From Candidatus Latescibacterota bacterium (lineage in GTDB: Bacteria > Krumholzibacteriota > Krumholzibacteriia > JACNKJ01): a stretch of 64,000 bases of DNA. The notes under the pieces were generated by a model that was not told where the DNA came from, did not search any database, and worked only from the letters and a program-made list of their open reading frames with translations. Within the stretch, counting starts at the first letter, position 1; the number at the start of each line of letters is the position of its first letter. Shown piece by piece: positions 53,378 through 62,620 of the stretch. Location: positions 372,001-436,000 of the forward strand of contig JACKDC010000001.1 in NCBI GenBank assembly GCA_020633725.1, read 5' to 3'. Both the position numbers and the translations under genes were made by a program.

Positions 53378-54382
53378 TCAGGGCTGCGTCCCCAGGCCCG
53401 CCGCCAGCGGCTCGTCCGGGCGGCGGGCGCCGAGGGCGAGCGCGAGCGTTGCCTCGTCCGTGCCGAGATCGCGGGCGAGAAGCGCGCGCAGGCGCGGGCC
53501 GTCCGTGGGTGTCGCCGAACGTGCGAGCTCCGCGAGGAGCTCACGCAGCGGGCGGTGGTCGTCCCAGGTCTCCACCAACCGCCAGGCGAGGCCGTAGGCC
53601 CGGGACTCGGCCGCGGGGTCGAGCGCCGAGTCCTGGCGCCAGTCCAGGAGCGCTTGCAGCCAGCCGGCCGTCCGCAGCGCGGAGCCCACGTCGCGATCTG
53701 CCCGGTAGCGTCGGGCCTGCTGCGGGTCGAGCCGCTGGGCGAAGCTCTTCGCGATCAGCTCGCAGACTCCCTCGCAGAACCAGCGCGTCCCGGTGGAGGG
53801 TCCGCCGTCGAGGTCCTGACGCAACCCCGGCACCTGGTCCAGCAGGTCGTGTCCCAGCTCGTGGGGGAGCGTGTCGTAGAGCAGTTCGAGGAACTCCGGC
53901 GTGGCGCCCGGCCCCAGCAGGGGGCGCGACCGCTCGACGAAGGCCAGGCGCAGCTCGCACCAGGACGCGTCGGATGGCTCGCGTGCCTCGAAGCGGTAGG
54001 CCGTCGGCACGCGCTCCACTTCGAGCAGACAGAGCAGGATGTTCCCGGGCAAGGGCAGGCCCGTGGCGGTCGTGGCATGGGCCACCGCTTCGCGGACCAG
54101 TGCGGCCACGTCGGAGAGTTCCGCCTCGCGGTCCGACGAGAGCGCGCCGACGACGAGCAGCCGCCGCCCGCCGGGGAGCGCGAACTCACGCCGTGGCCCG
54201 GTCTCGAGGAGGTCTTCGCTGACGCTGAGTGGGGGAATGGTCCTGCCGTCGGCGTAGGTGGCGCTGCGCTCCTGGCGGAAGAGCCGCTGGGCCTGGGCGG
54301 ACCCGGCCGTCCCCAGCGCGATGCCGAGCAGCAGGCAGGCGCCCAGCAGGGCGCGCGGCGGGCACGTGAACGGGACGGCCAT
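53378..54382 (-). CDS. Exported HELGH zinc metallopeptidase-like protein
   Basis: A 334-residue protein on the minus strand with a signal peptide (LLGACLLLGIALGTAGSAQA, then QRLF). The motif LPHELGHDLLDQVPG gives the HExxH zinc site, and WFCEGVCELIAKSFA downstream supplies a likely third ligand Glu, the order of MA-clan gluzincins. Middle sections (TGLPLPGNILLCLLEVERVP, ELRLAFVERSR) fit periplasmic peptidases. No exact family is recognised. It faces the lipoprotein gene across a hairpin and lies back to back with the RimB-like gene. Confidence 0.75.
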   Translation of the reverse strand: MAVPFTCPPRALLGACLLLGIALGTAGSAQAQRLFRQERSATYADGRTIPPLSVSEDLLETGPRREFALPGGRRLLVVGALSSDREAELSDVAALVREAVAHATTATGLPLPGNILLCLLEVERVPTAYRFEAREPSDASWCELRLAFVERSRPLLGPGATPEFLELLYDTLPHELGHDLLDQVPGLRQDLDGGPSTGTRWFCEGVCELIAKSFAQRLDPQQARRYRADRDVGSALRTAGWLQALLDWRQDSALDPAAESRAYGLAWRLVETWDDHRPLRELLAELARSATPTDGPRLRALLARDLGTDEATLALALGARRPDEPLAAGLGTQP

Positions 54383-54422
54383 GCGCCGGGTCAGGCAAGC
54401 ATCGTGCCTTTGCGAGAGCGCC

Positions 54423-54639
54423 GCGAGCCGGGATCCGGTATAGTGCTGGATGAAGAATCCCGGCCCGCTGAGCGAGCCGGGATCCCGGGAGAAGCCTGCC
54501 CTCGCGCGGCGAGAGCAGTGGAGCAGTGCAGCGAAGGGCCTAGGGGAGAAGCGTCACGAGCCCTCCGCGCACCCTTGGTATCGGCCGCGGCGGGCGCCGC
54601 TTGAGCGATTTCCCGCCGCGGAGGGAAGGAGCGCAGGCC
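54423..54639 (+). other. Structured intergenic/leader region before the RimB-like gene
   Basis: The gap between the divergent peptidase and RimB-like genes (54383-54639). GCGAGCCGGGATCC occurs twice (54423-54436, 54472-54485), with the inverted ATCCCGGC between (54457-54464), making an 8-bp stem with 54476-54483. GCCCTCGC (54498-54505) pairs with GCGAAGGGC (54531-54539) around one bulge. GGGAGAAGC repeats at 54487 and 54544. A TATAGT at 54439-54444 could be a -10 box but lacks a good -35. It could be a structured leader or small RNA; I recognise no known RNA family. Confidence 0.4.
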
Positions 54640-55149
54640 GTGAGCACGAGCGAGGGTCAGGCCACGCCGCCCCTGGTGGGCTGGAAGGAGCGTGTGACGC
54701 TCCCGGACTGGGGCATCACCCTGAAGGCGCTGATGGATCCCGTGTCGCCGCTGTCGACCCTGTCCGTGCCCCGGGTCGAGCGGGTGGGCCGCATGCGCGA
54801 CCCCGACGGCCGGCGCCGGCTCGTCCTGCGCCTGGAGGTGCCCGTGGGGCGCGGGCAGGGAAGGTTGCAGCCCGTGCACGCCTTCTACGTCCGCCGGACG
54901 CGGCTGGGGGAAGGGCTCGGGCGCTGCTTCGTGGTCCAGGCGCGGCTGGCCCTCGGCGAGCAGATCTGGGAGGGCGAGCTGGCGCTCGTGCCCAGCCGGC
55001 GCCAGCACTTCCTGCATCTGGGGCGGGCTGATCTGGCCGGCCGCTTCCGTCTCGATCCGGCCCGCAGCTACCTGCATCCGGTGCGCGCGCGGCGCGCCGC
55101 GCCCGCGCCGCTCCTGCCGCTGGGGGGGCCGGAAAAAGCAGCCGAATAG
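54640..55149 (+). CDS. RimB/ATP-dependent zinc protease-like protein (PF05618), active site altered
   Basis: A 169-residue protein. GTG 54640 is chosen because AAGGAG (54626-54631) lies 8 nt upstream. The order VGWKERVTLPDWGITLKAL, then FVVQARLALGEQIWEGELALVPSRRQHFLHLGRADLAGRF, RLDPARSYL parallels the retropepsin-like PF05618 family (GWREWV ... DTGARTSAL ... R..M..LLGR ... D..rSY). Where that family has D-T-G-A-R-T-S-A-L, this one has D-P-V-S-P-L-S-T-L: the Asp remains but the DTG triplet is gone. It may be inactive as a protease, or a binding protein. The gene is followed by groES with its own promoter. Confidence 0.65.
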   Translation: MSTSEGQATPPLVGWKERVTLPDWGITLKALMDPVSPLSTLSVPRVERVGRMRDPDGRRRLVLRLEVPVGRGQGRLQPVHAFYVRRTRLGEGLGRCFVVQARLALGEQIWEGELALVPSRRQHFLHLGRADLAGRFRLDPARSYLHPVRARRAAPAPLLPLGGPEKAAE

Positions 55150-55151
55150 GC

Positions 55152-55180
55152 TTGCACGCCTCCGCAACCCTGTCTATATT
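55152..55180 (+). promoter_or_regulatory. groESL promoter
   Basis: TTGCAC (55152-55157), 17 bp, TATATT (55175-55180). The start would lie near 55187, immediately before the CIRCE element. Confidence 0.75.
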
Positions 55181-55193
55181 CCGCCGCGAAGCG

Positions 55194-55220
55194 CTAGCAA
55201 TCGCGCCATTCGACTGCTAA
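55194..55220. promoter_or_regulatory. CIRCE operator (HrcA site)
   Basis: CTAGCAATC (55194-55202), 9-bp spacer, GACTGCTAA (55212-55220). Against the consensus TTAGCACTC-N9-GAGTGCTAA it has two and one mismatches. It sits in the transcribed leader of groES, the usual place. It implies HrcA repression of groESL with heat induction; hrcA itself is outside the window. Confidence 0.85.
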
Positions 55221-55303
55221 ATCCACTGCAAAGTAATGCTTTAGGCGACGCGGCCTCGGCGCGACGGCCCCGCCTCGGCCCAACGATCCATGGAGGTTGG
55301 AGT

Positions 55304-55588
55304 ATGTCCATCAAGCCGTTGTCTGACCGGATCCTCGTGAAGGCCTTCGATGAGGAGGAGGTCAAGAAGGGCGGCATCATCATCCCGGACACCGCCAAGG
55401 AAAAGCCCCAGAAGGGCGAGGTCGTCGAGGTCGGCCCCGGCCGGCTGACCGACGCCGGCGAGCGTCTGCCGCTCGAGGTGGGCAAGGGTGACAAGGTGCT
55501 CTATGGCAAGTACTCGGGCTCCGAAGTGACCATCGACGACGAGAAGTTCATCATCCTGCGTGAGAGCGACATCCTCGCGGTCCTTTAG
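55304..55588 (+). CDS. groES: GroES co-chaperonin
   Basis: A 94-residue co-chaperonin that caps the GroEL ring. Seen: IKPLSDRILVKAFDEEEVKKGGIIIPDTA with the mobile loop KGGIIIPDTAKEKPQKGEV, PLEVGKGDKVLYGKYSGSEV and the terminal EKFIILRESDILAVL. Length is normal. GGAGGTTGGAG lies before the ATG. It is transcribed with groEL, which begins 88 bases downstream with its own AAGGAGAAGGAAGAG site. Confidence 0.97.
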   Translation: MSIKPLSDRILVKAFDEEEVKKGGIIIPDTAKEKPQKGEVVEVGPGRLTDAGERLPLEVGKGDKVLYGKYSGSEVTIDDEKFIILRESDILAVL

Positions 55589-55675
55589 ACCCGCCCTCGC
55601 AGGAGACAAGGCGGCGCCGCGCGGCGGCGCCCCGACGCGTTACCGTTCGATCAACGACCGAAGGAGAAGGAAGAG

Positions 55676-57301
<1,626 letters not shown>

Positions 57302-57340
57302 GCCACTTGGCCTCGACGACCACGTCAGCGCAATCGACGG

Positions 57341-57370
57341 ACCCCCGGGGCAGCGCTCCGGGGGTTCTTC
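57341..57370 (+). terminator. Intrinsic terminator of groESL
   Basis: ACCCCCGG (57341-57348) pairs with CCGGGGGT (57358-57365) around a 9-nt loop, followed by TTCTTC. Confidence 0.8.
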
Positions 57371-57407
57371 GTTGGGGGGAAGGCGCGCGTCGCGAGCCGC
57401 GCCCACG

Positions 57408-57436
57408 TTGACTTGCAGGGCCACATCTGGTCTACT
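57408..57436 (+). promoter_or_regulatory. Promoter of the BNR-repeat gene, predicts a leaderless mRNA
   Basis: TTGACT (57408-57413), 17 bp, TCTACT (57431-57436). The ATG at 57443 is six bases past the -10, the same distance as at recG, so translation may begin at the first base of the transcript. No ribosome-binding site is seen. Confidence 0.55.
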
Positions 57437-57442
57437 TGAGTC

Positions 57443-59125
57443 ATGAAAAACACACCCACGCTCCGCCGGTTCGCCGTCCTCGCCCTTCTCATCCTGCTCC
57501 CGGCGGCCTTCGCCAGCGCGACCGAAACCGCGCGGGAACGCCACCACGAGGTGCCCGACGATCCCTACGTCGCCTCGCCGCGCGTGGAGCATCCGCGCTC
57601 GCCGGCCATGCGCTTCGCGCGGGGGTCCTTCCTGGCCGTCCAGGTGAACGTCGACGCCCTCGGGCAGAACATCGTCGGCGACGCCGCCAATGAACCGTCC
57701 ATCGCCGTGGACGCGCTCGACCCGAACCGCATGGTCATCGGCTGGCGGCAGTTCGACAGCGTCACCAACAACTTCCGCCAGGCCGGCTACGGCTACACGA
57801 CCGACGGCGGCCTGACCTGGACCTTCCCCGGCGTGATCGAGCCCGGCGTCTTCCGCTCCGATCCCGTGCTGGACTCGGACGCGGCGGGCCGCCTCTACTA
57901 CAACAGCCTTACCATCGAGGGGAACGACTACCCCTGCGACGTCTACCGCTCCGACGATGGCGGCATGGCCTGGGACGGCGGCGTCCGCGCCCGCGGCGGC
58001 GACAAGCAGTGGATGACCATCGACAAGTCCGGCGGCGTGGGCGACGGCCACATCTACGCCTACTGGAACGGGTTCTTCTCCACCTGTCCGCCGGGCTTCT
58101 TCACCCGGTCCACGGACGGCGGCGACTCCTACGAGAACTGCACGACGATCCCCGACGATCCCTACTGGGGGACGCTCACGGTGGATCCCCTCGGCCGCCT
58201 CTTCACCATCGGCACCAATGGCGACGACTTCACGGTCGCGCGCTCCTCGAACGCCCAGCAGGCGGGACAGTCGGTGACCTGGGACGCGGTCACCGTGGTG
58301 GACCTGGGCGGACCCATCCGCTCGAGCACGGGCCCCAACCCGGGCGGTCTGCTCGGCCAGGCCCACGTCGCGGCGATCCCCGGCGGCCCGCAGGGCGTGG
58401 TGATCTGCGCGCTCTGCTCGGTCAATCCGGCGGGGACGGATCCGCTGGACGTCGGCTTCTCGCGCAGCACGGACGGCGGCCTGACCTGGAGCGCGCCGGT
58501 CCGCGTGAACGACGACGCGGGCACCGGCTGGCAGTGGTTCGGCACCATGTCGACGAGTCCCTCCGGCCGCATCGACGCAATCTGGCTCGACACGCGCGAC
58601 AACCCGGGCACCTACCTGTCCTCGCTCTACTACTCCCACTCCGACGACGGCGGGCTGACCTGGTCGGCCAACGAGCGCCTGTCCGAGGCCTTCGATCCGC
58701 ATCTCGGCTGGCCGAACCAGGACAAGATGGGCGACTACTATCACATGGTCTCGGACGATCAGGGCTTCAACCTGGCCTGGGCCGCCACCTTCAACGGCGA
58801 GCAGGACGTCTACTACGGCCGCATGACCCTGGGCGCCACCGCCGCCGGCGACACGCCCGCCGCGCCGCTCGCCCTGCTGAACAGCGACCCGAATCCCTTC
58901 ACCGCCAGCACGACGCTCCGCTACAAGGTGCCCGTCGCCGGCTTCGTCAGCCTGGAGGTCTACGACGCGCTGGGCCGCCGGGTGGCGACCCTCGTGTCGG
59001 ACGAGAAGCAGGCGGGCGCCTACGAAGCCCAGCTGGACGCGCAGGCGCTGCCTGGCGGCATCTACTTCGCGCGCCTCCACGCCGGCGAGTTCGGCGACAC
59101 GAAGAAGCTGCTGCACCTGCGCTGA
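57443..59125 (+). CDS. Secreted BNR/Asp-box repeat (sialidase-fold) protein with sorting tail
   Basis: A 560-residue protein with a signal peptide (RRFAVLALLILLPAAFASA). At least five Asp boxes (TTDGGLTWTF, SDDGGMAWDG, STDGGDSYEN, STDGGLTWSA, SDDGGLTWSA) mark a beta-propeller of the sialidase type. No Arg triad of true sialidases was identified, so it may be a binding propeller. The last 80 residues (NSDPNPFTASTTLRYKVP ... GGIYFARLHAGEF) are the same class of FlgD-like/Por-secretion-like tail as on the C25 peptidase, so both are probably exported by one route. It is monocistronic between two terminators. Confidence 0.85.
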   Translation: MKNTPTLRRFAVLALLILLPAAFASATETARERHHEVPDDPYVASPRVEHPRSPAMRFARGSFLAVQVNVDALGQNIVGDAANEPSIAVDALDPNRMVIGWRQFDSVTNNFRQAGYGYTTDGGLTWTFPGVIEPGVFRSDPVLDSDAAGRLYYNSLTIEGNDYPCDVYRSDDGGMAWDGGVRARGGDKQWMTIDKSGGVGDGHIYAYWNGFFSTCPPGFFTRSTDGGDSYENCTTIPDDPYWGTLTVDPLGRLFTIGTNGDDFTVARSSNAQQAGQSVTWDAVTVVDLGGPIRSSTGPNPGGLLGQAHVAAIPGGPQGVVICALCSVNPAGTDPLDVGFSRSTDGGLTWSAPVRVNDDAGTGWQWFGTMSTSPSGRIDAIWLDTRDNPGTYLSSLYYSHSDDGGLTWSANERLSEAFDPHLGWPNQDKMGDYYHMVSDDQGFNLAWAATFNGEQDVYYGRMTLGATAAGDTPAAPLALLNSDPNPFTASTTLRYKVPVAGFVSLEVYDALGRRVATLVSDEKQAGAYEAQLDAQALPGGIYFARLHAGEFGDTKKLLHLR

Positions 59126-59175
59126 GTCAGCGCCTCCGGCCCGCCAAGGGCCCGAATCCCGCGCCAAGCCCCCCT

Positions 59176-59203
59176 TGCCCCGCCTCGGCGGGGCATTTTC
59201 TTT
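59176..59203 (+). terminator. Intrinsic terminator after the BNR-repeat gene
   Basis: TGCCCCGCC (59176-59184) pairs with GGCGGGGCA (59187-59195), followed by TTTTCTTT. Confidence 0.8.
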
Positions 59204-59251
59204 GCGATCGCCGACCGACGCGCGGGCTCGCGCCGTGGGCGAGGGCTGCGC

Positions 59252-59280
59252 TTGACAGCCTGTCGGACCGTCCGTAGTCT
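59252..59280 (+). promoter_or_regulatory. Promoter of the fol-pan operon
   Basis: TTGACA (59252-59257), 17 bp, TAGTCT (59275-59280). The start near 59287 gives a leader of about 46 nt. This perfect -35 heads seven overlapping or abutting genes. Confidence 0.75.
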
Positions 59281-59332
59281 CCACCGCGTTCGTCGCCGGC
59301 GGCCGTCTCCGCCCGCTCCCACCGAGGATCCC

Positions 59333-59698
59333 ATGGACAGCATCCGCCTCAAGGACATCATCGTCTACGGCTACTATGGCGCCTCCGACCCGGAGCGCCA
59401 GGTGGGGCAGCGCCTGCTCATGGACCTGGAGCTGGACGTGGACCTCAGCGAGGCGGCCGCCTCGGACGCCCTGGTGGACACGGTGAGCTACGAGGAGATC
59501 TACGTCGCCGCCCAGCAGCTCGCGGGCGGCACCCGCTGCCGGCTGCTCGAGCATCTGGCGCAGCGTGTCATCGACGGGCTGCTGCAGCACTTTCCCCGCC
59601 TCGCCGGCGTGGAGGTGTCGCTGCGCAAGATGAACCTGCCCTTTCCCAACACCTGCCGCGAGGTGGAGGTGCGCCTGCGCCGGGAGCGCCGGGCGTGA
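59333..59698 (+). CDS. folB: FolB, dihydroneopterin aldolase
   Basis: A 121-residue enzyme converting dihydroneopterin to 6-hydroxymethyl-dihydropterin in folate synthesis. Seen: SIRLKDIIVYGYYGASDPERQVGQRLLMDLEL with the substrate-binding Glu, TVSYEEIYV, and the catalytic-Lys segment VSLRKMNLPFP. ATG 59333 is used because the open frame further upstream starts inside the promoter. It overlaps folK by 4 bases, the next enzyme of the pathway. Confidence 0.94.
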   Translation: MDSIRLKDIIVYGYYGASDPERQVGQRLLMDLELDVDLSEAAASDALVDTVSYEEIYVAAQQLAGGTRCRLLEHLAQRVIDGLLQHFPRLAGVEVSLRKMNLPFPNTCREVEVRLRRERRA

Positions 59699-60225
59699 GC
59701 GCCGCCGAGGTGGCGCTGTCGCTGGGCAGCAACCTGGGCGATCGCCGGGCCAACCTGGCGGCCGCGCTGCGCGCGCTGGACGACGAGCTGCTGGAGGGCA
59801 TGGAGGTCAGCGGCGTCTACGAGACGGCGCCCGTGGAGGTGGGGGAGGCGCAGCCGGCGTTCTGGAACTGCTGCGCGGTGGGCCGGGCGACGCTCGCGCC
59901 CGCGGACCTGCTCGCGCGCACCCAGCGGCTGGAACGCGAGGCCGGGCGACCCGCCGGCGGCCCGCGACGGCCTCGCGTCCTCGATCTGGACCTGCTGTAC
60001 TACGCCCACGCCGTGCGCAGCGGCCCGGGCCTGGCGCTGCCGCACCCGGGCCTCCCGCGCCGGCGCTTCGTGCTGGCGCCGCTGGCCGAGCTGCGGCCGG
60101 ACTGGCGGCACCCGGCCGACGATCGCCGCGTGGACAGGATGCTGACGGACCTTGGCGACGCGCAACCCGTGCGGCGTCTCGACTGCGAGGAAGGGTGGTG
60201 GCGCCGTGACGGCGACGCGCGCTGA
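59695..60225 (+). CDS. folK: FolK, 6-hydroxymethyl-dihydropterin pyrophosphokinase
   Basis: A 176-residue kinase transferring pyrophosphate from ATP to the FolB product. Seen: LSLGSNLGDRRANLAAAL, SGVYETAPVEVGEAQPAFWNCC, RPRVLDLDLLYY with the two Mg-binding Asp, and LPHPGLPRRRFVLAPLAEL. GTG 59695 overlaps the folB stop. Its 3' end overlaps the deoxynucleoside kinase gene by 20 bases. folP and folE are not in the window. Confidence 0.94.
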   Translation: MSAAEVALSLGSNLGDRRANLAAALRALDDELLEGMEVSGVYETAPVEVGEAQPAFWNCCAVGRATLAPADLLARTQRLEREAGRPAGGPRRPRVLDLDLLYYAHAVRSGPGLALPHPGLPRRRFVLAPLAELRPDWRHPADDRRVDRMLTDLGDAQPVRRLDCEEGWWRRDGDAR

Positions 60226-60868
60226 GGGGCAGTTGCCCGGCTACATCGTGGTGGAGGGCGTCATCGGCGTGGGCAAGACCAGCCTCGCGCGCCTGCTCGC
60301 CGACCGCTTCGACGCCCGCCTCAACCTGGAGCTGGTGGAGGAGAACCCCTTCCTGCCGGGCTTCTATGCGGATCCCGCGCGCCACGCCTTCCAGACCCAG
60401 CTCTTCTTCCTGCTCTCGCGCTACCGCCAGCAGCAGGAACTCTTCCAGGGCGAGCTCTTCCAGCGCCGCGTGGTGGGGGACTACCACTTCGCGAAGGACC
60501 TGATCTTCGCGAACATCACCCTCAGCGACGAGGAGCTGGCGCTCTACAAGCAGGTGGCGGACGTCCTCGCCCCCCGCGTGCCGCGCCCCGAGCTGGTGAT
60601 CTACCTGCAGGCCTCGGTGGAGAGCCTGCTGGAGCGCATCGCCCGGCGCGGCCGGCGCATGGAGAAGGACATCGAGCCGCGCTATCTGGCCACCTTGTCG
60701 GAAGCCTACAACCACTATTTCTTCCACTACCGGGAGTCCTCGCTGCTGGTGGTGAACACGGACAACGTGAACTTCGTGGCCCACCCCGAGCACTTCGAGG
60801 ATCTGGTGCGCCGGATCCTCACGCCCTTCGAGGGGACGCTCTACTACGTGCCCAACTGGGAGAGCTGA
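60206..60868 (+). CDS. Deoxynucleoside kinase (dGK/dAK type)
   Basis: A 220-residue kinase with a P-loop YIVVEGVIGVGKTSLARLLA, the ELVEENPFLPGFYADP substrate segment with the catalytic Glu, RVVGDYHFAKDLIFANITL (the DRS-like region) and a lid RIARRGRRMEKDIE. It phosphorylates deoxyadenosine or deoxyguanosine for nucleotide salvage; base preference is not clear. The start GTG 60206 lies inside the end of folK and gives the normal length; an in-frame start at 60152 would add 18 residues from within folK. It is a salvage gene in a vitamin operon, a pairing seen in some other bacteria. Confidence 0.87.
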   Translation: MTATRAEGQLPGYIVVEGVIGVGKTSLARLLADRFDARLNLELVEENPFLPGFYADPARHAFQTQLFFLLSRYRQQQELFQGELFQRRVVGDYHFAKDLIFANITLSDEELALYKQVADVLAPRVPRPELVIYLQASVESLLERIARRGRRMEKDIEPRYLATLSEAYNHYFFHYRESSLLVVNTDNVNFVAHPEHFEDLVRRILTPFEGTLYYVPNWES

Positions 60869-60869
60869 C

Positions 60870-61727
60870 ATGGCGACGAAGAAGGTCGGCACGCGCACGC
60901 TCGCGGCCATGAAGGCGCGCGGCGAGAAGATCGTGGCGCTCACGGCCTACGACCACCCCAGCGCGCGCATCCTGGACGCCTGCGGCGTGGACATCGTCCT
61001 CGTGGGCGACAGCGCCGCCAACGTGGTGCTCGGCTACGACTCCACCCTGCCGGTGACGATGGAGGAGATGCTCGTGCTCGTCGCCGCCGTGGCCCGCGGC
61101 GCGCAGCGCGCGATGGTGGTCGCAGACCTGCCCTTCATGAGCTACCAGGTGAGCACGGCCCAGGCGCTCGAGAACGCCGGGCGCTTCGTGAAGACCGCGG
61201 GCGCCGAGGCCGTCAAGCTGGAGGGCGGACGGCGCAGCTCGCCGGCCGTGGAGGCCATCGTCGCGGCGGGCATCCCCGTGATGGGACACCTGGGCCTCAC
61301 GCCGCAGAGCCACCTGGCCTTCGGCGGCTTTCGCGTGCAGGGGCGTGAGGAGGCGGCCGCCGACGCGCTCGTCGACGACGCCCTCGCGCTCGAGGCCGCG
61401 GGCGCCTTCGCCGTCGTGCTGGAGGGCATGCCCTGGACCCTGGCCCAGCGCATCAGCGAGCGCCTGCGCATCCCCACCATCGGCATCGGCGCCGGGGAGC
61501 GCTGCGACGGGCAGATCCTCGTCCTTCACGACATGCTGGGCTACGGCGAGGGCGGCCTCACCTTCGTGAAGCGCTTCGCCGAGATCGAGCGGGACGTGAG
61601 CGGGGCGGTGACCCGCTACTGCGAGGACGTGCGCGCGGGACGCTTCCCCGCCGAGGAGCACCGCTTCGCGCCCGGCAACCCCAAGCCGCGCGCCCGCGGT
61701 CGCGGCCGGGACGAGGCCGGCGGCTGA
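60870..61727 (+). CDS. panB: PanB, 3-methyl-2-oxobutanoate hydroxymethyltransferase
   Basis: A 285-residue TIM-barrel enzyme making ketopantoate. Seen: KIVALTAYDHPSARILDACGVD, VLVGDSAANVVLGYDSTLPVTM with the metal-binding Asp, DLPFMSYQ, KLEGGRRSSPAVEA, GHLGLTPQS and VLEGMPWTLAQRISERLRIPTIGIGAG. Its C-terminal tail is short and basic. ATG 60870 is one base after the kinase stop, and TGATG overlaps panC. Confidence 0.96.
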   Translation: MATKKVGTRTLAAMKARGEKIVALTAYDHPSARILDACGVDIVLVGDSAANVVLGYDSTLPVTMEEMLVLVAAVARGAQRAMVVADLPFMSYQVSTAQALENAGRFVKTAGAEAVKLEGGRRSSPAVEAIVAAGIPVMGHLGLTPQSHLAFGGFRVQGREEAAADALVDDALALEAAGAFAVVLEGMPWTLAQRISERLRIPTIGIGAGERCDGQILVLHDMLGYGEGGLTFVKRFAEIERDVSGAVTRYCEDVRAGRFPAEEHRFAPGNPKPRARGRGRDEAGG

Positions 61728-62620
61728 TGGCCACGCCCCTGCTGCTGGACACGGTGGCGGCGCTCAGGACCTGGCGCCGCGGCCTGCGCGCCGAGGGCGC
61801 GTCGCTCGCCTTCGTGCCCACCATGGGCAAGCTGCACGAGGGGCATCTCGACCTCATGCGCCTGGCGCGGAAGCACGCCGACCGGCTGCTGGTTTCGGTC
61901 TTCGTCAACCCCACGCAGTTCGGTCCCGGCGAGGACTACGCCGCCTACCCGCGCGACCTGGCGGCGGACCTCGCCGCGATGGCGCCGCTCGCCCCCGAGG
62001 CCTGCTTCGCGCCGGCGGCGACCGCGATCTATCCGCCCGGCGACCGCACGACCGTGAGCGTGAACTGGGGCCTCGACAGGCTCTGCGGCGCCACGCGCCC
62101 AGGCCACTTCGACGGCGTGACCAACGTGCTGGCGCGTCTCTTCAACCTGGTGGAGCCGGACACGGTGATCCTGGGACAGAAGGACGCGCAGCAGGCGCTC
62201 ATCGTGAAGCGCATGGTGGACGCGCTGCACTGGCCGCTGCGCCTGCGCCTCGCGCCCACGCGGCGCGAGCCGGACGGCCTGGCCATGAGCAGCCGCAACG
62301 CCTACCTGAGCGCGGAGCAGCGCGCCGAAGCGCCGGCCCTCTTCGCCGCCCTCGAGGACGCGGGCGCGGCGCTGCGCGGGGGCGAGCGGGACCCGCTGCG
62401 TCTCGCGAAGCGCGGCTTCGCGCGGCTGGCGGCGGCGCCGGGCCTGTCGCCCGAGTACTTCGCCGCGGTGGATCCGTCCACCCTGGAGCCGCCGGCGCGG
62501 GTCCCCGAGCGGGGGCTGCTGCTGGTGGCCTGCGCCGCGCGGCTGGGGCCGGCGCGGCTCATCGACAATCACGTCTTCAGTCTGGGAGAGGAAGGCATCC
62601 ATGAGACCCTCCTGTTTTGA
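61727..62620 (+). CDS. panC: PanC, pantothenate synthetase
   Basis: A 297-residue ATP-dependent ligase joining pantoate and beta-alanine. Seen: FVPTMGKLHEGHLDLMRLA (HIGH-like), SVFVNPTQFGPGEDYAAYPRD, RPGHFDGVTNVLARLFNLV, LGQKDAQQALIVKRMV and MSSRNAYLS (KMSKS-like). With panB and coaX in the window, three steps toward coenzyme A are present; panD and panE are not seen. The 3' end overlaps the next start by 20 bases. Confidence 0.96.
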   Translation: MATPLLLDTVAALRTWRRGLRAEGASLAFVPTMGKLHEGHLDLMRLARKHADRLLVSVFVNPTQFGPGEDYAAYPRDLAADLAAMAPLAPEACFAPAATAIYPPGDRTTVSVNWGLDRLCGATRPGHFDGVTNVLARLFNLVEPDTVILGQKDAQQALIVKRMVDALHWPLRLRLAPTRREPDGLAMSSRNAYLSAEQRAEAPALFAALEDAGAALRGGERDPLRLAKRGFARLAAAPGLSPEYFAAVDPSTLEPPARVPERGLLLVACAARLGPARLIDNHVFSLGEEGIHETLLF

